A DNA stretch of 64,000 nucleotides, from NCBI GenBank assembly GCA_033851845.1, contig JAWWOH010000119.1, positions 1 to 64,000 on the forward strand, in the 5' to 3' direction. Each line of letters begins with the position of its first letter. Within the stretch, counting starts at the first letter, position 1. Below, piece by piece: positions 36,456 to 43,683 of this stretch. Origin of the DNA: RYN-124 sp033851845. Its GTDB lineage: Bacteria; Actinomycetota; Actinomycetes; Mycobacteriales; SCTD01. The notes under the pieces were generated by a model, which saw nothing but the letters and a program-made list of their open reading frames with translations, made no database searches and was not told the DNA's origin. A program made the translations under genes and the position numbers.

Positions 36456-36468
36456 GAGGGCTGGACTC

Positions 36469-37422
36469 GTGGCGGAAGTGCTTGTTCTCGTCGATCACGT
36501 CGACGGAGCTCCGAAGAAGGTCTCGTACGAGCTGCTGACCCTCGCCCGCACCCTCGGCGAGCCGTCCGCGGTCGTGCTGGGCAAGGGCGCGTCGACGGCG
36601 GCCGAGAAGGTCGGTGCGTACGGCGCGGAGAAGGTCTACGTCTGCGAGGCCGAGGAGCTCTCGTCCTACCTCGTCGGCCCACACGCGTCGGTCCTCGCGA
36701 AGCTGGTGCAGGAGAAGTCGCCGGCCGCCGTGCTGCTCCCGAGCAACGCGACCGGCAAGGAGATCGGTGCGCGGCTCGCGGTCAAGACCGGCGGCGGGCT
36801 GCTGACGGATGCCGTCGGCGTGACGCCTGAGCTCGTCGCCGAGCAGCAGATCTTCGGTGGTGCGGTCACCGTGCAGTCCAAGGTGCAGAGCGGTACGCCG
36901 ATCATCACCGTCCGGCCCAACAGCACGCCGCCCGTCGAGCAGGCGGGTGCGGCGGCGGTCGAGCAGGTGACAGCCGAGTTCACCGACGCCGACAAGGCGG
37001 CCAAGCTGGTCGAGGCCGTCGTCGAGGCCAAGGGCGGCCGCCCCGACCTCGGTGAGGCCTCGATCGTCGTCTCCGGCGGCCGCGGCATGGGCAACGCCGA
37101 GAACTTCTCCATCGTCGAGAAGCTCGCCGACACCCTCGGTGCTGCTGTGGGTGCCTCCCGCGCTGCGACCGACGCGGGCTGGTACCCGCACCAGAACCAG
37201 GTGGGGCAGACCGGACGCACTGTGTCGCCGCAGCTGTACATCGCCGTCGGCATCTCCGGGGCGATCCAGCACCGCGCCGGCATGCAGACCTCGAAGACCA
37301 TCGTGGCCATCAACAAGGATCCCGAGGCGCCGATCTTCGAGCTCGCCGACTTCGGCCTGGTGGGCGACCTGTTCAACGTCGTCCCGCAGCTGACCGAGGA
37401 GATCGAGAAGCGCAAGGGCTAG
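36469..37422 (+). CDS. etfA: Electron transfer flavoprotein alpha subunit
   Basis: A 317-residue FAD-binding ETF alpha subunit. The FAD signature lies in the C-terminal third: GASRAATDAGW, QVGQTGRTVSPQLYIAVG, ISGAIQHRAGM and INKDPEAPIFELADFGLVGD. The GTG start at 36469 begins the family homology (AEVLVLVDH) and has GAGAGGG 8 nt upstream; longer frames run into etfB. A 57-bp palindromic repeat begins 15 bases after the stop. Confidence 0.96.
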   Translation: MAEVLVLVDHVDGAPKKVSYELLTLARTLGEPSAVVLGKGASTAAEKVGAYGAEKVYVCEAEELSSYLVGPHASVLAKLVQEKSPAAVLLPSNATGKEIGARLAVKTGGGLLTDAVGVTPELVAEQQIFGGAVTVQSKVQSGTPIITVRPNSTPPVEQAGAAAVEQVTAEFTDADKAAKLVEAVVEAKGGRPDLGEASIVVSGGRGMGNAENFSIVEKLADTLGAAVGASRAATDAGWYPHQNQVGQTGRTVSPQLYIAVGISGAIQHRAGMQTSKTIVAINKDPEAPIFELADFGLVGDLFNVVPQLTEEIEKRKG

Positions 37423-37436
37423 CCCCCCTTCCTCGG

Positions 37437-37493
37437 CGATCTACGTCTCGATGCCCGCGACACGCCGCGGGATCTCGTACGGGACGTAGATCG
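37437..37493. repeat. 57-bp palindromic repeat, left copy
   Basis: Its ends CGATCTACGTC and GACGTAGATCG are perfect 11-bp inverted repeats; pairing extends a few bases with a wobble. It is 52/57 identical, in the same orientation, to the copy at 38534-38590, so the two bracket the nuclease-like gene. It lies just past the etfA stop, so a terminator role is possible, but there is no T-run. Confidence 0.9.
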
Positions 37494-37512
37494 CGGCGAA
37501 ATCGGGGCTGTG

Positions 37513-37535
37513 GACGACGCCGCGAGGCCGTCGTC
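37513..37535 (+). repeat. Hairpin upstream of the nuclease-like gene
   Basis: GACGACG (37513-37519) and CGTCGTC (37529-37535) form a 7-bp perfect stem around a 9-nt loop, 18 nt before the GTG start. It could affect translation of the gene. No clear Shine-Dalgarno is visible here. Confidence 0.4.
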
Positions 37536-37553
37536 GCACGCCACGATCGCGCC

Positions 37554-38525
37554 GTGGACGTCGAGGTGCTCAGCTGGCGCGAGCTGGTGAAGCGGACCAG
37601 CAGCCGGCGGCTCGCGGATGCCGCTCTCGTGGAGGGCAGCTGGTGGCGTGTGCTGCGCGACGCGTATGTGGAGTGGTGCCACGAGGACACCCCCGCCGTG
37701 CGTGCCGCAGCCCTGCGCAAGGTCCTGCCACGCGATGTTGCCCTGAGTGGCAGGGCGGCCCTCTGGGTGCTCGGTGTCGACGTCCTGCCGTTGTCGGGTG
37801 AGCTCGATGTGACGGTTCCTCGTGGCCGTCACCTGCAGGCCCGACCCCGCATCCGAGCGCACATCGCCGCCCTGCCGGACGCTGAGCTGTGCGAGGTCAA
37901 CGGGCTGCTCGTCGTCAGCGCGTCGCGTGCCTTCGTGGACGTCGCCCGGCGCGAGCTGTTGACCGAGGCGGTGGCTTTCGGGGACGCGGTGCTTCGCTCG
38001 GGAGCCGCGACGCTCGAGCTGATCGATTCTTCACTCGCGCGCGCCGCGGGCCTGCGCAACGTCCGGGCGGCTCGCGCCGTCGTACCCCATCTCGAGCCGC
38101 GCAGCGAGTCGCTGATGGAGAGCAGGCTGCGGATGAAGCTCGTGCTCGGCGGCCTTGCCCGTCCGCAGGCACAGTTCGACATGTACGACGAACAGGGCGC
38201 GCACGCCGGTCGGGGCGACCTGCACCTCGACGGCGTGGTCCTCGAGTACGACGGTCGCGAGGAGCGGCTCAAGAAGTCGAAGTTCAACGCCGACCGCCGA
38301 CGCCGCTCACGGATTTCCGAGCTCGGCCTGGAGATCAGGGAGTTCACGGCGGCGGACGTGTACACCCGCAGCGACCTGTCCGTCTGTGCTGAGGTCCGCC
38401 GCGCCATCGTGGTGGCGCACGGACGTGACCGCAGCCGGCTGCGCGCCGGCAGCGACACGCTTCCCCGACCACGGCTGCAGCCCGTGCCGACGCGAGCGGA
38501 CGCTGCCCAGCGACCAGCCGCCTGA
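37554..38525 (+). CDS. AbiEi-like N-terminus with VSR/DUF559-type nuclease domain
   Basis: A 323-residue protein. Residues 1-80 (WRELVKRTSSRRLADAALVEGSWWRVLRDAYV) look like the winged-helix start of AbiEi-type antitoxin proteins. Residues about 184-285 match the VSR-like PD-(D/E)xK nuclease fold: E189 (LMESRLR), D222 (GRGDLHLDG), E231 in VVLEYDGREE, and D247 with a run of Arg, followed by ELGLEIREFTAADVY. The His that often follows the DG motif is absent, so activity is uncertain. The last 35 residues are basic and Pro-rich. GTG start, weak ribosome site. Bracketed by two 57-bp palindromic repeats. Similar proteins are scattered through actinobacterial genomes without known function; defence, repair or selfish behaviour are all possible. 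Confidence 0.8.
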   Translation: MDVEVLSWRELVKRTSSRRLADAALVEGSWWRVLRDAYVEWCHEDTPAVRAAALRKVLPRDVALSGRAALWVLGVDVLPLSGELDVTVPRGRHLQARPRIRAHIAALPDAELCEVNGLLVVSASRAFVDVARRELLTEAVAFGDAVLRSGAATLELIDSSLARAAGLRNVRAARAVVPHLEPRSESLMESRLRMKLVLGGLARPQAQFDMYDEQGAHAGRGDLHLDGVVLEYDGREERLKKSKFNADRRRRSRISELGLEIREFTAADVYTRSDLSVCAEVRRAIVVAHGRDRSRLRAGSDTLPRPRLQPVPTRADAAQRPAA

Positions 38526-38533
38526 CCTCGTCG

Positions 38534-38590
38534 CGATCTACGTCGCGATGCCCGCGACACGCCGTGAGAACTCGTACGAGACGTAGATCG
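38534..38590. repeat. 57-bp palindromic repeat, right copy
   Basis: Same sequence and orientation as 37437-37493 with five substitutions. The 11-bp terminal inverted repeats are conserved without change, and the inner CTCGTACGAG is a perfect palindrome here. It begins 9 bases after the stop of the nuclease-like gene and ends 24 bases before the end of the convergent SDR gene. Confidence 0.9.
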
Positions 38591-38614
38591 GCGCGGGAGG
38601 GGGGCGAGTGGCTC

Positions 38615-39514
38615 TCAGAAGCTGTAGGTCACGCCGGTCAGCTGCTCGCTGACGTCCCACAGCCGCCGGGCCGCGTCGTCGTCCTGCGCGGCCTTCACCG
38701 GCGTCACCCGGTGTGGCGCTCCTCGCAGGCCGAGCAGGCCGTCGGGGCCGAAGTACTCACCGGTCCGCACGTCCGGCATCGTCGCTGCGTAGAGCTGCGG
38801 CAGAGCACCGGCCGCATCGGACTGCGCGATCAGCCGGTTGCCGAGCGCCATCACCCGGCCGGCGATGCCGGGCGCGGTCTGCAGGTTGGTCGCGGCGTAG
38901 CCGGGATGCGCCCCTGCGACGACGAGCCGCTGCCCGGCCCGTCGCGACAACTCGCGCATGAAGAGCAGGTTGGCGAGCTTGCTCTGCCCGTACGCCAGCC
39001 ACCGGAAGTAGAACCGCTCACCCATCAGGTCGTCGAAGCGCATCCGCCCCCACTTCGCGGCGTCGCTGGCGACGACGACGACGCGGCCGGCCGGCGCCCC
39101 GGTCAGCAGCGGCATCAGCAGACCGGTCAGGGCGAAGTGACCGAGGTGGTTGGTGCCGAGCTGCATCTCGAAACCGTCGGCCGTCTGTGCCCGCGGAACG
39201 GCCATCACCCCGGCGTTGTCGACGAGCAGGTCGAGGGTCGTGGTGCTGCTGGCGACGTCATCAGCGGCCGACCGGATCGAGGCGAGCGACGCGAGGTTGA
39301 GTGCGACGAGCTCGACCTCGGCCGACGGCACCTGGCTGCGCACCATGGCCAGCGCTTGGTCGGCCTTCGTCGGGTTGCGGCAGGCCATCAGGACCCGGGC
39401 TCCGCGGCGAGCCAGGGCCAGCGACGTGTGCAGCCCGAGTCCCGAGTTGGCACCGGTCACGAGCGCGGTTCGCCCGGTCTGTGCAGGGATGTCGTCGACG
39501 CTCCATGGGGCCAT
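38615..39514 (-). CDS. Short-chain dehydrogenase/reductase
   Basis: A 299-residue SDR. The cofactor motif is TGANSGLG with a following Arg pair (ARRGARVLMACRN) suggesting NADP(H); NAGV, the Ser region VVVASDAA and the catalytic YGQSK are present. The overall look (WGRMRFDDL, LANLLFMRELSRR) resembles retinol-dehydrogenase/protochlorophyllide-reductase-like SDRs of actinobacteria; substrate unknown. ATG 39512-39514 lies one base from the predicted start of a leaderless mRNA. Divergent from the PaaK-like ligase with 40 bp between. Confidence 0.9.
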   Translation of the reverse strand: MAPWSVDDIPAQTGRTALVTGANSGLGLHTSLALARRGARVLMACRNPTKADQALAMVRSQVPSAEVELVALNLASLASIRSAADDVASSTTTLDLLVDNAGVMAVPRAQTADGFEMQLGTNHLGHFALTGLLMPLLTGAPAGRVVVVASDAAKWGRMRFDDLMGERFYFRWLAYGQSKLANLLFMRELSRRAGQRLVVAGAHPGYAATNLQTAPGIAGRVMALGNRLIAQSDAAGALPQLYAATMPDVRTGEYFGPDGLLGLRGAPHRVTPVKAAQDDDAARRLWDVSEQLTGVTYSF

Positions 39515-39521
39515 GTCGCGG

Positions 39522-39546
39522 ACGCTATCCCTGCCGTCCTTAGACT
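39522..39546. promoter_or_regulatory. Divergent -10 boxes for the SDR and PaaK-like genes
   Basis: Minus-strand TAGCGT (39522-39527) puts +1 one base before the SDR ATG. Plus-strand TAGACT (39541-39546) puts +1 two bases before the PaaK-like ATG (39555). Both mRNAs would be essentially leaderless. Confidence 0.45.
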
Positions 39547-39554
39547 CGCCGATC

Positions 39555-40961
39555 ATGGCTGCCTGGGACCGTCGTACGCCGAAGCAGCAGGCCAAGCTCC
39601 GCGACGCCGCCGTACGCAGCCAGGTGGTCGACGCCGTCGCACCTTTTTCGCCCTGGTGGAAGGCCCGGCTGAAGACCTTGGGCCGCAAGGCCGGCTCGGT
39701 GGGCTCGCTCGCGGGACTGGCGTCGCTGCCGGCGGTCGGCGAACGCGACGTGTGTCCCGACGGTGACCCCCGCGGCATGGCGGCGCTTGTCCTGCAGGGC
39801 TCCGAGTCGGGCTTTGCGCTGCACGCGGAAGGCCCGGTGCTGCGGCGCGCGCTCGTGAGCCGGCTGGCCCGCCCGTCGGCGTACCGCTCGATCGTCGAGG
39901 CCGACACGCGCCCGACGTCATTCGCGTGGGCCGGCCTCGGCATGCGCTACCCCGTCGCGAGCACGCGTTCCGACCTCGACCTCGTCGCGCGCGCGGGTGC
40001 CCGGCTGTGGCAGCTGCTGGGCCTGACCCGGGAAGACGTCGTGGTGAGCGCCCTGCCGACTGTCCCGACCGCGGCCGGCCACGGGCTCGAGCTGGCCGCG
40101 CTGGGTGCCGGCTCGCCTCTGCTGGCGCCGGGCGACGAGATCGACGCCGTCGCCGATGCACTCCGGCTCGTGCCAGCCACGACGCTCGCCGTCAGCACCG
40201 CCACCGCGGCGCAGCTGCTGGACGACCTCGATGAGGCCGGTGCACCACTGGAGTCGGTGCGCACCGTGCTGCTCGTAGGAGGGGCGTACGACGACGAGAG
40301 AGCTGCAGTCGGCGACGCGCTCGCCCGCGTCGGGATCTCCGACTGCGCCGTGCTCGCGGTGCACGTGCCGGACGGTCACCGGCTGCTGTGGGGGGAGTGC
40401 CGCGAGTCGGCGGGGCGCACCGGCCTGCACACCTACCCCGACCTCGAGGTCGTGCAGCTCGTCGATCCAGAGACCGGCGAGGAGTCGTCGCAGTCGGGCG
40501 GCGAGATCGTCGTGACCCAGCTGGGCTTTCGCGGAAGTGCGCTGCTGCGCTGGCGGACCGGCGACCTCGCCGAGGACGTCACCGACGCTGCGTGCCCGTC
40601 CTGCGGCCGCACCGTTCCGCGCGTCACCATGCTCCGCCCCGGGGTGCTGGTGCCGGCCCTGGACCTGCGTGGTGGCGTGCGGCCGGTCGACGTGCGTGGC
40701 GTGTCCGCGGCGCTCGTCGGCCGCGCGGACGTCCTCGATTGGCGGGTCGTCCTCGGCCGGAGCCCGCGCGACGGCGCCGACGAGCTGCTCGTGCACGTCG
40801 TCCCGGCCCAGGACCAGGACCCCGCCGAGATCGCCGTCGCGGTGGCTCGCGATGTCCGCGCTGCGGCCGGTCTGCTGCCGACCCAGGTCGTCGTCGTCGA
40901 CGAGGACGCGCTGCCGACTGAGGGCTGGGCACTGACCCGCCGCGTGCTGAGCAGGCAGTAG
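39555..40961 (+). CDS. PaaK-like (phenylacetate-CoA ligase family) AMP-forming enzyme
   Basis: A 468-residue distant member of the phenylacetate-CoA ligase branch of adenylate-forming enzymes. Recognisable parts are the helical start (FSPWWKARLKTLG), RWRTGDLAEDV, and the Cys motif CPSCGRTVPR seen in PaaK proteins, followed by a C-terminal ligase-like domain (DVLDWRVVLGR...). The usual Ser/Thr/Gly-rich phosphate loop is degenerate (I see only VASTRSDLD or LQGSESG), so adenylation activity is uncertain. ATG 39555 is fixed by the -10 box. Divergent from an SDR, whose product it may modify. Confidence 0.72.
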   Translation: MAAWDRRTPKQQAKLRDAAVRSQVVDAVAPFSPWWKARLKTLGRKAGSVGSLAGLASLPAVGERDVCPDGDPRGMAALVLQGSESGFALHAEGPVLRRALVSRLARPSAYRSIVEADTRPTSFAWAGLGMRYPVASTRSDLDLVARAGARLWQLLGLTREDVVVSALPTVPTAAGHGLELAALGAGSPLLAPGDEIDAVADALRLVPATTLAVSTATAAQLLDDLDEAGAPLESVRTVLLVGGAYDDERAAVGDALARVGISDCAVLAVHVPDGHRLLWGECRESAGRTGLHTYPDLEVVQLVDPETGEESSQSGGEIVVTQLGFRGSALLRWRTGDLAEDVTDAACPSCGRTVPRVTMLRPGVLVPALDLRGGVRPVDVRGVSAALVGRADVLDWRVVLGRSPRDGADELLVHVVPAQDQDPAEIAVAVARDVRAAAGLLPTQVVVVDEDALPTEGWALTRRVLSRQ

Positions 40962-40977
40962 CCCGGCCCCGGGCGTC

Positions 40978-40983
40978 TACGCT
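40978..40983 (+). promoter_or_regulatory. -10 box of the cysteine desulfurase gene
   Basis: TACGCT places +1 at 40990, one base before the GTG start (40991). It lies in the 29-bp gap after the PaaK-like gene. Confidence 0.45.
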
Positions 40984-40990
40984 CGCTGGT

Positions 40991-42151
40991 GTGGCCTACC
41001 TCGACCATGCGGCGTCGACGCCGATGCTGCCGGAGGCCGTCGCGGCCGTGACGGCGGCGATGGCTTCGACGGGCAACCCGTCCTCGCTGCATACGGCCGG
41101 CCGCCGGGCCCGACGCGTCGTCGAGGAGTCGCGCGAGTCCCTCGCCCGGTCGCTCGGTGCTCGTCCGTCCGAGGTCGTGTTCACCGGAGGCGGGACCGAG
41201 AGCGACAACCTCGCGGTCAAGGGGATCTTCTTCGCGCGCCGGTCGCTCGACCCCCGGCGCACGCGGATCCTGGCGAGCGCCGTCGAGCACCACGCCGTCC
41301 TCGACGCGGTCGACTGGCTCGTCGTGCATGAGGGCGCACAGGTCACCTGGCTCGACGTCGACGAGGTCGGTCGCGTCCACCCCGATGTGCTCGAGGCAGC
41401 CCTGCGCCGCTCCGACGACGTAGCCCTGGTCTCGGTCATGTGGGTCAACAACGAGGTTGGAACGGTGCAGCCGATCCGGGCTCTCGCCGACGTCGCGCAC
41501 GAGCACGGCGTGCCGTTTCACACCGACGCCGTACAGGCGGTCGGGCAGTTGCCACTGGACTTCGCGGCGTCCGGTGTCGACGCCATGACCGTCACGGGCC
41601 ACAAGTTCGGAGGCCCGCTCGGCGTCGGTGCACTCCTCCTCGGTCGCGACGTCGCCTGCACGCCGCTGCTGCACGGCGGCGGTCAGGAGCGCGACGTCCG
41701 ATCGGGCACCGTCGATGTGCCGGGTGTGGCCGGTCTCGCGGCCGCCGCTGCGGTCGCCACGGACCGGCAGTCGGAGTCGGCGGTTCGGCTGGCGGCGCTG
41801 CGTGACGACCTGGTGACGCGCGTGCAGGCCGCCGTACCCGATGCGGTTCTCAACGGCGACGTCGGCGCGGGTCGGCTGCCGGGCAACGCGCACTTCTCGT
41901 TCCCGGGCTGCGAGGGCGACTCGCTCCTGCTTCTGCTCGATGCACGCGGCGTCGAGGTATCGACCGGGTCCGCGTGCTCGGCCGGGGTCGCGCGGCCCTC
42001 GCACGTGCTGCTCGCCATGGGCGCCGACGAGGAGCGCGCGCGTGCCTCGCTGCGGTTCTCGCTCGGCCACACCTCGACCGCGTCCGACGTCGACGCGCTG
42101 GTGGAGGCACTGCCCGCGGTCATCGACCGGGCTCGGCTCGTACGCCGATGA
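40991..42151 (+). CDS. Cysteine desulfurase (NifS/IscS type)
   Basis: A 386-residue PLP enzyme that moves sulfur from cysteine to a protein persulfide. It opens YLDHAASTP; the PLP Lys is K205 (VTGHKFGGP), the His stacking on PLP is in SAVEHHAVLD, and the persulfide Cys is C329 (STGSACSAGV). Group I family, like IscS. mnmA starts 10 bp after its stop, so sulfur is probably delivered to MnmA for tRNA 2-thiouridine; a role in Fe-S assembly cannot be excluded. Confidence 0.95.
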   Translation: MAYLDHAASTPMLPEAVAAVTAAMASTGNPSSLHTAGRRARRVVEESRESLARSLGARPSEVVFTGGGTESDNLAVKGIFFARRSLDPRRTRILASAVEHHAVLDAVDWLVVHEGAQVTWLDVDEVGRVHPDVLEAALRRSDDVALVSVMWVNNEVGTVQPIRALADVAHEHGVPFHTDAVQAVGQLPLDFAASGVDAMTVTGHKFGGPLGVGALLLGRDVACTPLLHGGGQERDVRSGTVDVPGVAGLAAAAAVATDRQSESAVRLAALRDDLVTRVQAAVPDAVLNGDVGAGRLPGNAHFSFPGCEGDSLLLLLDARGVEVSTGSACSAGVARPSHVLLAMGADEERARASLRFSLGHTSTASDVDALVEALPAVIDRARLVRR

Positions 42152-42161
42152 TCGGCCGGCG

Positions 42162-43223
42162 ATGAAGGTTCTCGCCGCGATGTCCGGCGGCGTCGACTCC
42201 GCGGTTGCGGCCGCGCTCGCCGTCGACGCGGGACACGATGTCACCGGCGTGCACCTCGCGTTGTCCCAGTCACCGGCGACCTTGCGCACCGGATCGCGCG
42301 GCTGCTGCTCCAAGGAGGACGCGCACGATGCACGCCGTGCAGCGGACGTCCTCGACATCCCCTTCTACGTCTGGGACCTCGCCGACCAGTTCCGTTCCGA
42401 TGTGGTGGACGACTTCGTCGCGGAGTACGCCGCGGGTCGCACACCCAATCCCTGCCTGCGGTGCAACGAGAGGATCAAGTTCGCCGCGGTGCTCGACCGC
42501 GCCCGGCGGCTGGGCTTCGACGCCGTCGCCACGGGCCACCACGCCAGGCTCACGAACGGCATGCTCCGTCGGTCGGTCGACAGCGCCAAGGACCAGTCCT
42601 ACGTCCTCGCGGTGCTGACCTCCGACCAGCTCGCCGGCGCGCTCTTCCCGCTCGGCAGCATGACCAAGGAGCAGGTGCGGGCCGAAGCCGCCCGCCGCAG
42701 CCTCGCCGTCGCCGACAAGCCCGACTCGCACGACATCTGCTTCATCGCCGACGGTGACACCAGGCGCTTCCTGCGCGAGCGGCTCGGCGAGCAGCCGGGT
42801 CCCGTCGTCGACGCCCTCACCGGTGCCGTCGTGGGCCGTCATGCCGGCGCCTACGCCTACACGGTGGGCCAGCGACGCGGCCTCGCGCTTGACGTGCCGG
42901 CGCCCGACGGCCGGCCCCGGTACGTGCTGTCACTGTCACCAGCCGACCGGACGGTTCGCGTCGGTCCGGTCGAGGCCCTGGATGTCACCAAGGTGCTCGC
43001 CGAGTCGCCGCTGTGGACCGGGGGTGCGCGGTCGCTCCCGATGCAGTGCGACGTGCAGCTGCGCGCCCACGGCATGGTGCACGGCTGCGAGGTGCGCGAG
43101 ACCACCGCCGGTTGGGACCTGCGGCTGTCGACACCCGCCCGCGGCGTCGCCGCCGGTCAGGCCGCGGTCCTCTACGACGGCGACACCGTGCTGGGCAGCG
43201 CGACCATCGCCTCGACCGCCTGA
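42162..43223 (+). CDS. mnmA: tRNA-specific 2-thiouridylase
   Basis: A 353-residue enzyme that makes 2-thiouridine at the wobble position of Lys, Glu and Gln tRNAs. The PP-loop SGGVDS is at residues 8-13. The catalytic Cys pair is C101 (CLRCNERIKF) and C192 (SHDICFIADG), both conserved. C98 adds an extra Cys in NPCLRC. The ATG at 42162 begins KVLAAMSGGVDS directly. Operon with the desulfurase that probably supplies its sulfur. Confidence 0.96.
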   Translation: MKVLAAMSGGVDSAVAAALAVDAGHDVTGVHLALSQSPATLRTGSRGCCSKEDAHDARRAADVLDIPFYVWDLADQFRSDVVDDFVAEYAAGRTPNPCLRCNERIKFAAVLDRARRLGFDAVATGHHARLTNGMLRRSVDSAKDQSYVLAVLTSDQLAGALFPLGSMTKEQVRAEAARRSLAVADKPDSHDICFIADGDTRRFLRERLGEQPGPVVDALTGAVVGRHAGAYAYTVGQRRGLALDVPAPDGRPRYVLSLSPADRTVRVGPVEALDVTKVLAESPLWTGGARSLPMQCDVQLRAHGMVHGCEVRETTAGWDLRLSTPARGVAAGQAAVLYDGDTVLGSATIASTA

Positions 43224-43260
43224 CTCGCGCAACCTCGGGTTCGCGCCGTGCTGCGTTGGA

Positions 43261-43266
43261 TAGGTT
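43261..43266 (+). promoter_or_regulatory. -10 box of the H1-tail-like protein gene
   Basis: TAGGTT ends six bases before the ATG at 43273, so +1 is predicted on the A of the start codon. Confidence 0.5.
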
Positions 43267-43272
43267 GACCAC

Positions 43273-43683
43273 ATGGCTTCCGGCGACGACGTCCAGCTGC
43301 CCGACCTGCAGGTCATCCAGCGGTACAGCCTTGCCGTCCGCGGCGCGACGGCTCCGGTTGCCGAGGTTGTCGAGGCCCTGCGGTCCGACCTCGACTGGCT
43401 GACGGGCAGTCGTCGCCGGACCAGCGAGCCGACGGTCGCGAGCGCACCGGCCGCCAGGCCATCGGTGCAGTCGGAGCCGGCCGCGGCGGCGACGCGCGCA
43501 GCGCCCAAGCGCGCAGCGGCGAAGGCACCGGCGACGAAAACAGCGGCGAGCAAGCCGTCGGCGAAGGCAGCCCATGGTGGGCAGAAGGCGCCGGGGAAGA
43601 AGCCGGCGACCAACAAGTCCGCCCAGGTCAAGAAGAGCGCCAAGAAGGCGGCCGCGAAGCGGGCAGGAGCTCGCCGGGCGTGA
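43273..43683 (+). CDS. Hypothetical protein with histone-H1-like Lys/Ala/Pro tail
   Basis: A 136-residue protein in two parts. Residues 1-45 (DDVQLPDLQVIQRYSLAVRG and following) form a small, mixed-charge domain. Residues 46-136 are almost only Ala, Lys, Pro, Ser, Thr and Arg, with KKAAAKRAGARRA at the end, like the tails of eukaryotic H1 and of bacterial Hc1/HupS-type nucleoid proteins. DNA binding by the tail is likely on charge alone; no HU fold is seen. The stop overlaps the start of the MetE-like gene (GTGA). Confidence 0.75.
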   Translation: MASGDDVQLPDLQVIQRYSLAVRGATAPVAEVVEALRSDLDWLTGSRRRTSEPTVASAPAARPSVQSEPAAAATRAAPKRAAAKAPATKTAASKPSAKAAHGGQKAPGKKPATNKSAQVKKSAKKAAAKRAGARRA

